From Klebsiella pneumoniae (GTDB lineage Bacteria; Myxococcota_A; UBA9042), in contig CAMDBH010000018.1 of assembly GCA_945889325.1 (NCBI GenBank), positions 1-53,735 on the forward strand: a stretch of DNA of 53,735 nt. The letters are read 5' to 3'. Below the pieces are notes generated by a model that did not search any database, was not told the origin of the DNA, and saw only the letters and a program-made list of their open reading frames with translations. Made by a program: the position numbers and the translations under genes. Of the stretch, positions 16,309-25,593 are shown in pieces. Each line of letters opens with the position of its first letter. The first letter of the stretch is position 1.

Positions 16309-17238
16309 CTAAAGGCTTTTGAGCAAGTTGCGTACCCAGTCGGCTTTGGGGTGATCGGGGTGCGCTTTAACAAAAGCCTCATACACTTTTTTCGCTTGCG
16401 CCGTCTTGCCCATTTGTTGGAAAACATTGGCTAAAAGCAGTTGCGCCTCTTCGTTGCTGCCGGCCGCCTGCAGGGCTCGGACCGCCTGCGGCAAATCGCC
16501 TGCATCAAAGTAAGCCTTGCCCAAAAGCGTCAACGTCCGCGTACTGGCCCGCACTTGCTGGGAAATTTTCAAATCGGCGATGGCACCGCGGTAATCGCCG
16601 GCTTCCCATTTGCGCTTGCCGCTGTAATACAAATCCGTTGCGTCAGCCCCTTCCGGCACCGCGACGTTATCCGGTACTTTTTCGACTTTTTCCGCTTTTT
16701 CGGGTTTTTCCGCTTTGTCAGGTTTTTCCGCTTTGTCAGGTTTCTCAGCCTTTTCCGGCCTTTGTGGGCGTTCCGCTTTTGCCACTTTGGCGTTCTTGTC
16801 GCCAGCGTCTGCCGCTGGACGCGGCGGCGTTTGATCCGCGGCCATTTTGTCATTTGCCAGCGCTAGTTCCGCATTGCCCCGCTTGACCCGCGATGCAGCC
16901 GCGTCGGGCAAAGCGCCACGCGGAACGATTGCTGAATCGTCCGTTTTAGCGGCGACCGCGGGCGTTGGCTGCGTCGGCGAGGCGACCGCGGTGGCTGTGG
17001 CGGCCGCAGCGGGTGCGACTTCAGCACTTGTGTCATTTTGTTGCGCTTTGAACAAAACCAGCCGCGTGGGATCGTCCAGCACCTGATCGACATGCTGCGC
17101 CAAACCGATTGTGGCCGCTTCGCCAGCAGGCATTGCGGGCGTGCAACTTGCAGGCAAAACGGCCGTCAGCGCAAGAACTGTTCTAGCACAGAGGCTTGCA
17201 GCCATTTTTGTCGGTGTGGCAAGCGCCATCGAGGCCAA
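16309..17238 (-). CDS. TPR lipoprotein with Lys/Glu repeat linker
   Basis: 309 residues in the open frame; ATG 17205 may be the true start because it opens a compact signal peptide with lipobox (VLPASC). An Ala/Pro linker and then a low-complexity stretch of KAEKPD units (about 165-190) lead to a C-terminal TPR domain (about 205-309: YYSGKRKWEAGDYRGAIADL, LLGKAYFDAGDLPQAVRAL, LLANVFQQMGKTAQAKKVYE). It heads the minus-strand cluster that continues to the rhomboid and TlpA genes. Likely a periplasmic scaffold; function unknown. Confidence 0.7.
   Translation of the reverse strand: MASMALATPTKMAASLCARTVLALTAVLPASCTPAMPAGEAATIGLAQHVDQVLDDPTRLVLFKAQQNDTSAEVAPAAAATATAVASPTQPTPAVAAKTDDSAIVPRGALPDAAASRVKRGNAELALANDKMAADQTPPRPAADAGDKNAKVAKAERPQRPEKAEKPDKAEKPDKAEKPEKAEKVEKVPDNVAVPEGADATDLYYSGKRKWEAGDYRGAIADLKISQQVRASTRTLTLLGKAYFDAGDLPQAVRALQAAGSNEEAQLLLANVFQQMGKTAQAKKVYEAFVKAHPDHPKADWVRNLLKSL
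16687..16740. repeat. 18-bp tandem repeat within coding sequence
   Basis: TTTTTCCGCTTTGTCAGG occurs twice in exact tandem (16705-16722, 16723-16740), with degenerate copies on both sides. It encodes the KAEKPD units in the lipoprotein linker, and the copy number can change without breaking the frame. Confidence 0.8.
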
Positions 17239-17385
17239 TCAAGCGCCGCAATTGGCGCGCCTGCCAGCCTACTTGGCTATGCGCACGACGTCAAACGGCA
17301 AAGCACAAGCGCTAGCAAAATCAGCGACAAATGTCGGCGGCCGCGCAGGCAAAAGCCCGCCGCAGCGACACAAAGGCGTTGCAGC

Positions 17386-17414
17386 TTGCGACACCCCTGC
17401 GCGGGGCGCATAAT
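17386..17414 (+). promoter_or_regulatory. Sigma-70-like promoter for FG-GAP gene
   Basis: TTGCGA (17386-17391), a 17-base spacer and CATAAT (17409-17414; five of six consensus bases). The predicted start near 17421 gives a leader of about 50 bases before ATG 17472. It lies between divergent genes. Confidence 0.5.
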
Positions 17415-17471
17415 CTCATGGCTTGTCGGCACGCGTCGCACAGGCTGGGCGATGACGTGAGGCGCAGTGCG

Positions 17472-20400
17472 ATGCGGTGGTTGACTTGGGCTTGCAAAAC
17501 CGCGACATCGGCCCGATGGCCTTGTTTTTGCATGGCAATCGCGTGCAGCACGCCCGCCCAAACCGAACCGATTCCGGATGTGGACTGCAGCAGCATCGCC
17601 GACAGCGGTATCGAAGGGCCAACGGATGCCCTTGCCGACCTAAAATCCAGCGATGACACAGAAATTTCAGCTTGCGCAGACGTGTGCGTCGACGCCACGC
17701 CGGTCGCAGATGTACCGGATATCCTAGAAGATACCGTGCCGGACATCGACGCGAGCGATGGGCCACCCATTTGGGTCGATCCCTGCGCGCCCGCGCCGCT
17801 GACAAATGCGCTGGGAAAACCGACGCCGCAGCCCGGACTGGCGATGTTGGGCAACACCTGCGCCAAGCCAGGCTGGAGTTCGCCACCGGCAGCGGCCGAT
17901 TTTGTGTGGACCGATGTGACAAAATCGATTGGTGTCAGCGTGTCCGACATCGATTCGTGTGTTTTGTGGCAGGATCTGTCGGGCGATGGCATTGCCGATC
18001 TGCTGGTGGTGCAACAACCAGCGACCGCGATTGGACCGCGCAAAATTACGTTGATGGCCGGCAACGGTGCGGGCAAGTTTAGCGCGACCGTGACCAATCT
18101 GGATCCAAAAGTCACTGGCGCATTTTCCGTTACGGATTGTGCCGCAAGTGATTTAAACGGCGACGGTTTCACGGATTTGGTGCTGGCCGGGTTCACCGGT
18201 GTGCGCGTGCTGTACAACAATTTGGATGAAACGTTTATCGACGTCACCGACAAAGTGGTGCCCAAAGCGGTGCAAGGACCGTACACCAATACCATTGCAT
18301 TTTTGGACTACGACCGCGATGGCGACATCGATTTGTACCTTGGCCGCACTGGACCGATGAACTTAAGCCCCGGTCATTTCAAATGCGTACCTGCCGACGA
18401 AAAATACTACCAGTGCTGTTTTGGCCAAACGACGCCAATCGATCAAAAGTGTTTGGACGGCAAAACCGACAAAAGCAGTGTCTATCAGTGCTGCGGCGGC
18501 GTACCTGACGGCGCACCGAACCGGCTTTTGCGCAATGATGCCAAAGCAGACGGCAGCAACACGTTTACCGACGTCAGCGCCAACAGCGGGGTCGACGACA
18601 AAGACGCGACGCTAACCGTGAGCGTGCACGACCTCGACCGCGACGGCTGGGCCGATTTGTTTGTCGGCAATGACTTTGGCAAGCTCGGTTGGTACCGCAA
18701 CAACGCCGATGGCACTTTTGCTTATCACAGCACCGACATCGGTATGCGCGCGTATTCACACACGATGGGCAGTGCGGTAAGCGATTTGGATGGCGACGGC
18801 ATCGACGATTTGATCACCGGCGATTTTGGCCCGCCGTCCGTGTACAAGGGCCAAAAAGACGCAAAATTTGTCAACGCTGGCAATGCCTTTGGCACTTGGG
18901 ATGGTACGACGGATACAGTCACTTGGCCGATGTTGGCGTTGGATTTGAACAACGACGGTTACCGCGATGTGTTTGCCGGCGTGTCGATCCAGGCGCTGCC
19001 GGGAAAATTGCCTTTAAGTGCTGAAGGTGAAGTGCAATTTAACGATCCCAAGGGCGCACATCTGACCTTTCGCAACCAAGGCGCCGGCAAGAAATTTGCC
19101 CATGGCATTGTGCCTTGGGCCGCCAACGCCGAACCGGCCGTGCCGAGCGTCGTCGCTGCCAGCGCCGATTTGGACGGCGATGGCGATTTGGACTTAGCGG
19201 TCATGACTTTTCCTGGGATTTTGAGCATTTGGCGCAACGACACGCCGGGACAGGGCCATTGGTTGGATGTGCAGTTGATCGCCGACAAATCCGCGCCCAA
19301 CGGTGTGGGCAGTCTGATTCAGGTGTTTTCCGACGGGCATATGCAGGAACGTCAAGTCACGCCTGTGCCCGGTTTTGGCGCACATGGTGATTATCTTTTG
19401 CATTTTGGCATGGGCGCTGCCGCCACCGCCGATCAGGTGCGCGTGTGGTGGCCTACGGGATGCGTCAGCGTGATCGACAAAGTTGCCGTCAATGGCCCGC
19501 TGCAAATTATTGAAAAAACAGCAATTTGTCCGTCAAACGCCTTGGGATCCAATGCTGACGCTGACGGCGGATCAACCGTTGAAACAACCGATGCTTCGCC
19601 CCCAAGTTGGTATGCGCCCAATGCCGTCACTGGTTTGACCCCGGTCGATCTGGCGACCTTGCCAAAAGCGGATTTTATGGTCGATGTGACGGCAAAAATG
19701 GGCCTTGGCGATTTCGCAGCGGGCTTTACCCATACGTTTTGCACCGTTGGAGCGGATTTTGACGGCGATGGCAATGATGATTTTGCCGTTATCGAAAAAG
19801 CGCCTAAAGGCGGAAAGACGCGCATTCACACAGTTTTGCGCAAGGCAACCGGCAAAGTGGACGTGTACAGCAACGTCGACACATCGCTTGTCATTCCGGC
19901 AGCTGGCTGTTCTTTGGGCGATTTGGACAGCGACGGCAAATTGGATTTGTTGGTGGGCCTCAAGGATGCAGGCATGGCCTTTTACCACAACGAGGGCGGA
20001 GGCATTTTTGTCGACAAAAGCCTGATTTACCTACCCAAAGCCATGGATTTTACCACTTGGTCCGCGGTCGTTGGCGATTTTGACCACGACAGTGACATCG
20101 ATATTTTGGTCGGCGCTGGCGACTCCACCACATCGTGCGACAACGTTTCGTGCAATTATTTGAACAAAGACTTTGCCTGCTACTACGCAAAGCCGGTGCC
20201 GCCTAAACCATCGACGCAAGATCGGCTGCTGTTGCGCGTGGATGGCAAACTTTACGTCGATCAAACCAACAACTGGAAATTGCCGGCCGGCGGCGAGGCC
20301 ACGGTGGCTGCAGCGGTCGACATCGACGGCGATGGCTGGTTGGACGCCTTGATCGGCAACGATTTTGGCGCCCACTCCTTGCTGTACAACAACAAAAACA

Positions 20401-21239
20401 AGTTTACTGCCTACAACACCGACATCGGCTTTCGCGTGTACGGCCACGTCATGGGCTGGGGTATTGGCGATTTTGACGGCGACGGCCATTTCGATTTGGC
20501 CACAGCCGACGCGGGTCCGATGGAGCTTTACACGCAAAAATCTCCAGTTGGCAGCAATCCAGTGACTTTTGTCGACGAAGCTGAAAAGTGGGCGCTTGCA
20601 GGTGCGACCCACGATATCAGTGCATGGGATCCGCTGGTTGCGGATTTTGATCAGGATGGGTTGGAGGACATCTACCTCGGCGTCGCGGCATGGGCGCCCA
20701 AGGGCGCGTTGGCACCGCTGGGTGCCTGCGACGAGATGAAAAATCCGCCCTTGGTCACTGACTTGTTCTTTCGCAACAAGGGCGATGGCACGTTTGAGAC
20801 CTTCACCATCGTGCCGTCGGTCAGTCAATCCGGCTCATTTTTCGGCATCGCTCAGACCGCTGTCGACATCGACGGCGACGGCGATTTGGACATCGTCCAA
20901 GTGCGGCGCGAAGGCGACGTTCGCGTGCTGCGCAACGATTTGCCCAAAAACGCCAAATCCAGCGTGGTTGTGCGGTTGACGTCCAAAACCACCAGCACCT
21001 TCCCGATCGGTGCGCGGGCGGTGGCGACCGTCAACGGCAAGCAGATGTGGCGGCAATTGATCGGCAACACCGGCTTTGGCGGCACTGGGCAGTGGAGCCT
21101 GCATTTTGGTCTGGGATCGGCTAAACAAATCGATAAGTTGGAAGTGTGGTGGCCGGGCGTCGCTACCAACGCCAACAACCCGCACTCGACTTCCACCAAC
21201 ATCGTCGCTGGAACGACGGTCACACTGGTTGAACCATGA
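17472..21239 (+). CDS. Giant FG-GAP/VCBS and UnbV-domain lipoprotein, internally duplicated
   Basis: 1255 residues from ATG 17472 (GTGAGG upstream); the open frame runs further 5' but the extension looks non-coding. The signal segment ends MAIACS, a likely lipobox. The protein consists of two similar halves. Each carries several calcium-binding-like DxDGDGxxD loops of FG-GAP/VCBS repeats (LDYDRDGDIDLYLG, SDLDGDGIDDLITG, VDIDGDGWLDALIG) and ends in an ASPIC/UnbV-type domain (HFGMGAAATADQVRVWWPTG near 640; HFGLGSAKQIDKLEVWWPG near 1220). FG-GAP units build seven-blade propellers that bind ligands or scaffold surfaces. Two QCC motifs occur only in the first half. The stop overlaps the next start by 4 bases. 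Confidence 0.85.
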   Translation: MRWLTWACKTATSARWPCFCMAIACSTPAQTEPIPDVDCSSIADSGIEGPTDALADLKSSDDTEISACADVCVDATPVADVPDILEDTVPDIDASDGPPIWVDPCAPAPLTNALGKPTPQPGLAMLGNTCAKPGWSSPPAAADFVWTDVTKSIGVSVSDIDSCVLWQDLSGDGIADLLVVQQPATAIGPRKITLMAGNGAGKFSATVTNLDPKVTGAFSVTDCAASDLNGDGFTDLVLAGFTGVRVLYNNLDETFIDVTDKVVPKAVQGPYTNTIAFLDYDRDGDIDLYLGRTGPMNLSPGHFKCVPADEKYYQCCFGQTTPIDQKCLDGKTDKSSVYQCCGGVPDGAPNRLLRNDAKADGSNTFTDVSANSGVDDKDATLTVSVHDLDRDGWADLFVGNDFGKLGWYRNNADGTFAYHSTDIGMRAYSHTMGSAVSDLDGDGIDDLITGDFGPPSVYKGQKDAKFVNAGNAFGTWDGTTDTVTWPMLALDLNNDGYRDVFAGVSIQALPGKLPLSAEGEVQFNDPKGAHLTFRNQGAGKKFAHGIVPWAANAEPAVPSVVAASADLDGDGDLDLAVMTFPGILSIWRNDTPGQGHWLDVQLIADKSAPNGVGSLIQVFSDGHMQERQVTPVPGFGAHGDYLLHFGMGAAATADQVRVWWPTGCVSVIDKVAVNGPLQIIEKTAICPSNALGSNADADGGSTVETTDASPPSWYAPNAVTGLTPVDLATLPKADFMVDVTAKMGLGDFAAGFTHTFCTVGADFDGDGNDDFAVIEKAPKGGKTRIHTVLRKATGKVDVYSNVDTSLVIPAAGCSLGDLDSDGKLDLLVGLKDAGMAFYHNEGGGIFVDKSLIYLPKAMDFTTWSAVVGDFDHDSDIDILVGAGDSTTSCDNVSCNYLNKDFACYYAKPVPPKPSTQDRLLLRVDGKLYVDQTNNWKLPAGGEATVAAAVDIDGDGWLDALIGNDFGAHSLLYNNKNKFTAYNTDIGFRVYGHVMGWGIGDFDGDGHFDLATADAGPMELYTQKSPVGSNPVTFVDEAEKWALAGATHDISAWDPLVADFDQDGLEDIYLGVAAWAPKGALAPLGACDEMKNPPLVTDLFFRNKGDGTFETFTIVPSVSQSGSFFGIAQTAVDIDGDGDLDIVQVRREGDVRVLRNDLPKNAKSSVVVRLTSKTTSTFPIGARAVATVNGKQMWRQLIGNTGFGGTGQWSLHFGLGSAKQIDKLEVWWPGVATNANNPHSTSTNIVAGTTVTLVEP

Positions 21240-22345
21240 AACTCGCTGCACGGAAACGCAAGTTAACGTTTCTGTCCATATTTTTTGCCTTCTGCATCGG
21301 CGCTTGCATCGGGTGCAACAAACCCGCAGCGACCGCCGCGGCCAGACCAGCCGGCTTGCCCGCGCCAGCCGCCACACCCCAGGAGCCACCGGGCGAAGCG
21401 CGCAGCGACCTAACCGCTGAACAAAGAAAAGCATTTGACAACGGCCGCGTCGACTTTGTCCGCGTCTACACGCCGCAAACGGGTTTGGGACCGCATTTCA
21501 ATGATGTGGCGTGCTCGTCGTGCCACAACATGCCAACATTGGGTGGCAACAGCGATATTAGCCACGCCGCGCGGGTCGTGTTCGCACCGCCGCAAATTGA
21601 GGGCGTCTGGCCCAAAAAGTGTTTGCCGGGCTTCATGCCGTTGCAGGTGCCCGTGGGCGCAAAAGAAAGTATGCACGCTCCGCCCTCCCTGTACGGTTTA
21701 GGCCTGCTGGAAAAGATTGCGGATGCCGATTTGCGCGATCACTGCGGCAAGGGCGGGCATGTCAATGTCGTTTTTGGCAATCGTGTCGGGCGTTTTGGCT
21801 ACAAAGCCCATACGGCGACGTTGCGCGACTTCATCGCCGACGCCTTGCGCATGGAAATTGGCATCACCAATCCGGTGGAGCGCGACCAACGCTTGCTGAC
21901 CGACATCGACGCGGTGGCGGATCCAGAGCAGCCGACACAAACTATTGATCATTTAGTGGATTTTGTCAGTGGCCTTGCCGCGCCACCGGCGCTGCCGCCC
22001 CATTTGAACGGGATGGTATTCTTCCTACAAATCGGCTGCGCCGATTGCCACCGCTCGGACGTTACGCCCCAAGTGCGCGGCGCTTATACGGATTTGTGCT
22101 TGCACGACATGGGCGCAGCTTTTGACAACGGCATCGTCGATTTTAACGCCAAAGGTTCAGAGTGGAAGACCGCAGCCTTGTGGGGCCTTCGGCACCGCAC
22201 GGCTTATTTTCACGATCACCGGACGGCTGATTTGGCCAAAGCGATCCAGATGCACGGCGGCGATGCGCAAGCCGCAGCGACCGCTTTCCAAAAGCTGCCA
22301 GAAACACAACAGTCTGATTTATTAAAGTTTTTGCGGACGCTGTAA
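21236..22345 (+). CDS. Di-heme c-type oxidoreductase, DUF1111/thiol-oxidoreductase-like
   Basis: 369 residues, ATG overlapping the stop of the FG-GAP gene (ATGA). An N-terminal export segment ends with a possible lipobox (CIGC, Cys27). Two heme c-binding motifs are present: CSSCH (about 93-97), in the context TGLGPHFNDVACSSCH typical of DUF1111 di-heme peroxidase-like proteins, and CADCH (about 268-272). A conserved-looking block GLGLLEKIADADL lies between them. The usual family length is about 450-500, so this is a compact version. A periplasmic electron-transfer or redox role is likely. Coupling to an FG-GAP partner suggests a surface or periplasmic complex. Confidence 0.8.
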   Translation: MKLAARKRKLTFLSIFFAFCIGACIGCNKPAATAAARPAGLPAPAATPQEPPGEARSDLTAEQRKAFDNGRVDFVRVYTPQTGLGPHFNDVACSSCHNMPTLGGNSDISHAARVVFAPPQIEGVWPKKCLPGFMPLQVPVGAKESMHAPPSLYGLGLLEKIADADLRDHCGKGGHVNVVFGNRVGRFGYKAHTATLRDFIADALRMEIGITNPVERDQRLLTDIDAVADPEQPTQTIDHLVDFVSGLAAPPALPPHLNGMVFFLQIGCADCHRSDVTPQVRGAYTDLCLHDMGAAFDNGIVDFNAKGSEWKTAALWGLRHRTAYFHDHRTADLAKAIQMHGGDAQAAATAFQKLPETQQSDLLKFLRTL

Positions 22346-22434
22346 GATGTTCGCCCCGATTCCACGCTGTGCTTCGGGGAAAAATTGCAGCGCAGGCAAA
22401 AGTCAGGCGCTCCAACGGGAATTTGGGCTGCACT

Positions 22435-22464
22435 TGCCGTGCTTTGCCGACTGCGACAATAATA
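22435..22464 (+). promoter_or_regulatory. Sigma-70-like promoter candidate
   Basis: TTGCCG (22435-22440), an 18-base spacer and AATAAT (22459-22464; five of six). The start would be near 22471, about 60 bases before ATG 22531. A hairpin CCCGC...GCGGG lies just downstream of the -10 in the leader. Confidence 0.45.
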
Positions 22465-22530
22465 CGCACCTCCCGCCCTGAAAAAGCGGGCAGCTGATTC
22501 CCCATCCACAATCAGCGCAGGTGATGACCC

Positions 22531-24045
22531 ATGAAATCTAATCCCAAATTTGCCATCGCGGTGGTTGCTGCGCTCGCTCTGCTCGCTGGTTTGCTTTGGA
22601 TGTCGCGGCACAATGGTGGGCCCAAAACGGCGCCGGCCGCGGTTGGCCAAGACACGAGCGCGGACAACGACGGACCTTACGACGGACCTTCTAAAGGCAA
22701 ACTGCCGCGTCTGCACACGGATGGGCCCGAGGACGCTTCAGCTACGACAGGGCGCAAAGCGCCAGAAGCGTTGGCCATTCCTGAGGCACCGTCGTTGGAA
22801 AATGCCCCGCCGGCCAGCCGCGGCGGCGGTGGGTTTTATGCCCATTCGACTGAGGACGCCCTGCGCCTGTTAAAAATGGCCATTGAAGCCGCGGGCGGTG
22901 AAAAAGCCTTGGCGGCGTACCAAAAAGCCACCTTGCATACGACCGTCCTGCAACCCTTGCGCGTCAGCTCCTATGAAGTTTCAGTCGACACCATGCATAC
23001 GCTGGTCGCGACCGATGTGCTGGCGCAGAGCAGTTTGGGTGCCGCCAATGGCCGCGGTTTTCGTCGGGTAGGTGAATTGGTTGTGCCCACCGATCGCACG
23101 GAATTTTTTAATCTGCAGTTGCAACAAGTCATGCATTTGGCCACCGTGCTGGTGCCACTTTTGGGCAAAGAATATGCGGTGACCCGCGCTGGTGGCATTG
23201 AATTGGACGGCAAAGTCGTCAATTCAGTGCAGCTCGATTTTGGCAGTCCGGACGGTCAAATCGTGTTGATGCTGGATCCTTTGAAATTCAGGGTAGTTGC
23301 GTTGGAATTCGCTTTTGCGCGGGTGTACTTTGACGATGTGCGCAATTTTGGCGACGCCAAAATTCCCACCACGCGCCGCGTCATTTGGTTTCAGACCCAC
23401 CATGCAAGCGACGATTCAAAGAGCGCCGATGCAAGGCGGCGGCAAGTGCAAGTCAAAGGTCCGACAACGGATTCGGCGGAACAGCGCGCTGCCGATGGGC
23501 CGATTGAATTGCAGTACGTCGATCGCATCACGGACATAACACCGGGTGCTCAGGCCGCCAAGCTAAAAGTCCCGCCCTACACAGCCGCAAGCCCGATGAA
23601 ATTCAGCAATCGTCCAGAATTACAAGGCTTTGCTATTGAAGCCGGCACCCACAAAGGCATCGATGCCGCCGTCGACGCCAAAGTGCCAGCTTTGCCGTGG
23701 ATGCCGCGCAATGTGTTGCCGATTGAAGCATTTTCGCCCGGCGCGATTCCGGCGGATCTGGATAAAAGCGTCGTCCTGTGGCTAACTTGGCCCCAAGATT
23801 TGCCGCCGCGCGAAGAGGCACTTGCGGCGCTGAAAAAATTGGCCGGCGAGGCCTACCTAGCGACCAAGACTTTGAGGATTCACCGGGGCGATGTGCCGGA
23901 TAAGCTTGCGCAATTTGTCAACGAAGTCACGGCTGCGGGCTACACTTTGGCGCCCGGCCAGCCGACCGTGGTGCATATCGGCGAACCTGACCGGCAAAAG
24001 AGCGAAGTCAGCGTAGAGCTGCAAGTTCCTATTATCAAAAAGTAA
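22531..24045 (+). CDS. Membrane-anchored protein of unknown function
   Basis: 504 residues, ATG 22531. One N-terminal transmembrane segment (about 8-24, AIAVVAALALLAGLLWM) is followed by a Pro/Gly/Asp-rich linker (about 30-110) and a large soluble part. The middle (about 110-290) has alternating strands reminiscent of outer-membrane lipoprotein carrier folds (AAGGEKALAAYQKATLHT, VMLDPLKFRVVALEF). That is similar to peptides measuring change in a substrate after an AAGG start, but I would not assign a family. The last 120 residues include a GyrI-like-looking strand pattern (VVLWLTWPQDLPPREE). Its stop is separated by a single base from the stop of the convergent operon. Confidence 0.65.
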   Translation: MKSNPKFAIAVVAALALLAGLLWMSRHNGGPKTAPAAVGQDTSADNDGPYDGPSKGKLPRLHTDGPEDASATTGRKAPEALAIPEAPSLENAPPASRGGGGFYAHSTEDALRLLKMAIEAAGGEKALAAYQKATLHTTVLQPLRVSSYEVSVDTMHTLVATDVLAQSSLGAANGRGFRRVGELVVPTDRTEFFNLQLQQVMHLATVLVPLLGKEYAVTRAGGIELDGKVVNSVQLDFGSPDGQIVLMLDPLKFRVVALEFAFARVYFDDVRNFGDAKIPTTRRVIWFQTHHASDDSKSADARRRQVQVKGPTTDSAEQRAADGPIELQYVDRITDITPGAQAAKLKVPPYTAASPMKFSNRPELQGFAIEAGTHKGIDAAVDAKVPALPWMPRNVLPIEAFSPGAIPADLDKSVVLWLTWPQDLPPREEALAALKKLAGEAYLATKTLRIHRGDVPDKLAQFVNEVTAAGYTLAPGQPTVVHIGEPDRQKSEVSVELQVPIIKK

Positions 24046-24046
24046 T

Positions 24047-25000
24047 CTACTTTCGCACTGCGGCCTGGGTCAAGTCGATGAGCAGCAGATCGCGCATCGG
24101 GTGCGTGCCATAGGCAAAGAGCGGAAAGATCTTTGGCTGCAAATGCAGCGCCAAGGCCGCCGCATCGCCCGCCATGCACAAAACGCCCGCGCGCATGCCC
24201 GCCCGCGGCAGTACCACCGCGCCCGGCCATGCGCGGGCGAGGTCAGCAAAAAGCGTGTATTTTTCGTGCATTTCCTGTTCGACGGCTAGTGGCCATTGCG
24301 GCTGATGGTGCAAGCCGGCCAAAACGCCGAGCGCCTGCCGCAGCAACACCTCGGGCCAACGCAACGGACCTTGCAACTGCCGCAACGACCGACCGGTGGC
24401 GGGCGCGCAGACAATAGCATGAAGTACAGGTGCTTGCGGCGCATCGGGATCGCGCAACGCCACCACCATGGCGCTGCCAACGGCCAGCGGTTGCGCCCGC
24501 GGCCCGGCCCATTGCTCGCTTTGTGTGGCATCGACAAGCGTGAAACGGCCGTGCAGTTCAGTGAGCGCGACGAGATCATCGGTAGCGTAAAGGCTTGGAA
24601 ACTCAGCCATGATCAGCGCTTGCGGATGGTGTTGCAGGGCCAATTGCCACGCGGAGAACGGCACTTCACCGTTGTGGCTGCGGCCGACATCCACGTAGGC
24701 TGCACCCGCAGCCAACGCCGCCGCCGGAAATGCGGACAACGTCGGTTCGGCAATCAGCACGACGTCATCGGGCAGTAGCAGCGCGTTTGCCAATAAATGC
24801 CAAGCATCATGCGCTGTTGCCGCTAGCAGCAGGTCGTCCGCATCGATGTTGAGCCAACCCGCCCAGCGCGCTTGCAGCAGCGCGGCCGCATCGTCGGCAA
24901 AATCTACACTATCGCCATTGATTACGCGATGTTGCTCGTAGAAGCCCCCCAAATAGCGGCGCGAAGCGAAGCGAGGGAGATCGAACCAAGTTCCTTTCAT
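24047..25000 (-). CDS. Aminotransferase-fold protein lacking an obvious catalytic Lys
   Basis: 317 residues from ATG 25000, which overlaps the stop of the upstream gene by 4 bases. The order of segments resembles fold-type I PLP aminotransferases: LLLAATAHDAWHLLANALLLPDD, then VVLIAEPTLSAFPAAALAAGA (like the eP.y..y...a motif), then FTLVDATQSEQW where the PLP-binding Asp region is expected. The segment that should carry the Schiff-base lysine reads CAPATGRSLRQLQGP, with no lysine. The protein is also short for the family (about 360-400). It may be a decayed or repurposed, non-catalytic member. Last gene of the polysaccharide operon. Confidence 0.6.
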   Translation of the reverse strand: MKGTWFDLPRFASRRYLGGFYEQHRVINGDSVDFADDAAALLQARWAGWLNIDADDLLLAATAHDAWHLLANALLLPDDVVLIAEPTLSAFPAAALAAGAAYVDVGRSHNGEVPFSAWQLALQHHPQALIMAEFPSLYATDDLVALTELHGRFTLVDATQSEQWAGPRAQPLAVGSAMVVALRDPDAPQAPVLHAIVCAPATGRSLRQLQGPLRWPEVLLRQALGVLAGLHHQPQWPLAVEQEMHEKYTLFADLARAWPGAVVLPRAGMRAGVLCMAGDAAALALHLQPKIFPLFAYGTHPMRDLLLIDLTQAAVRK

Positions 25001-25593
25001 GTGTGCGCCTTTTTTGTCACCCGCCAAACGGCAAAAGCCACCGCGGCAATCGGCAACAGGACCCAGTCTTGGCGTTCTGGCTCCGGCAGTTTTGTTGGGG
25101 TTGGCAGCGCTTTTGCGGCGGGGCCTGGCGGCTCTTGCGGCGTTGGGTCGCGCACAGCCTCCGCTGCCGCGGCTTGCTCGGGTTCCCAACTAAAGTTGCC
25201 CTCGCGCTGGCGCACCAGTTCGACCAACGCAGCGCGCAGCGCGCCGCCGTCGTCGTTCAGCGGCGAAGACACGTCAAACCGCACCGATTCCCCGAGCACC
25301 CGCGGCGTCGAGCGCGGTCGCAAAGTGAACACCAAGGTTTCAGCATTAAGCTTTTGTATCGTCACACCAATGGACCGATCGAGCAGAGCGACGCCTTCGA
25401 TGACAGCGCCTGCGGGCAATAGACCGGGAATGCGGCGCGGCAGCATTTCAGCGACGACATTTTTGCGGGTCGGCTTCCAAAAGTCCGCTGCCTGCCCCCA
25501 TGCTGGCAGGCAAAACAGCAGCCCGATTGCGCCCAGCAACCAAGACAACCGCCAAAAAAATTTCGTGTATTTGCCGAAATCGGCCACGCTCAC
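24997..25593 (-). CDS. Small membrane protein of the polysaccharide operon
   Basis: 198 residues from a GTG start (25593) overlapping the upstream stop by 4 bases. A signal peptide or anchor spans about 13-34 (WRLSWLLGAIGLLFCLPAWG). A soluble domain of about 100 residues has beta character (GVTIQKLNAETLVFTLRPR). A Pro/Ala linker leads to a C-terminal transmembrane segment (about 177-190) ending in Lys/Arg. The topology suggests a periplasmic domain tethered at its C-terminus. No family recognised. Confidence 0.65.
   Translation of the reverse strand: MSVADFGKYTKFFWRLSWLLGAIGLLFCLPAWGQAADFWKPTRKNVVAEMLPRRIPGLLPAGAVIEGVALLDRSIGVTIQKLNAETLVFTLRPRSTPRVLGESVRFDVSSPLNDDGGALRAALVELVRQREGNFSWEPEQAAAAEAVRDPTPQEPPGPAAKALPTPTKLPEPERQDWVLLPIAAVAFAVWRVTKKAHT

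Noticed and set aside
20031-20828. A 265-residue minus-strand open frame inside the FG-GAP gene
   Set aside because: Antisense to periodic DxDGDG codons, which create regular Val/Ile-rich shadows; no start or motif.
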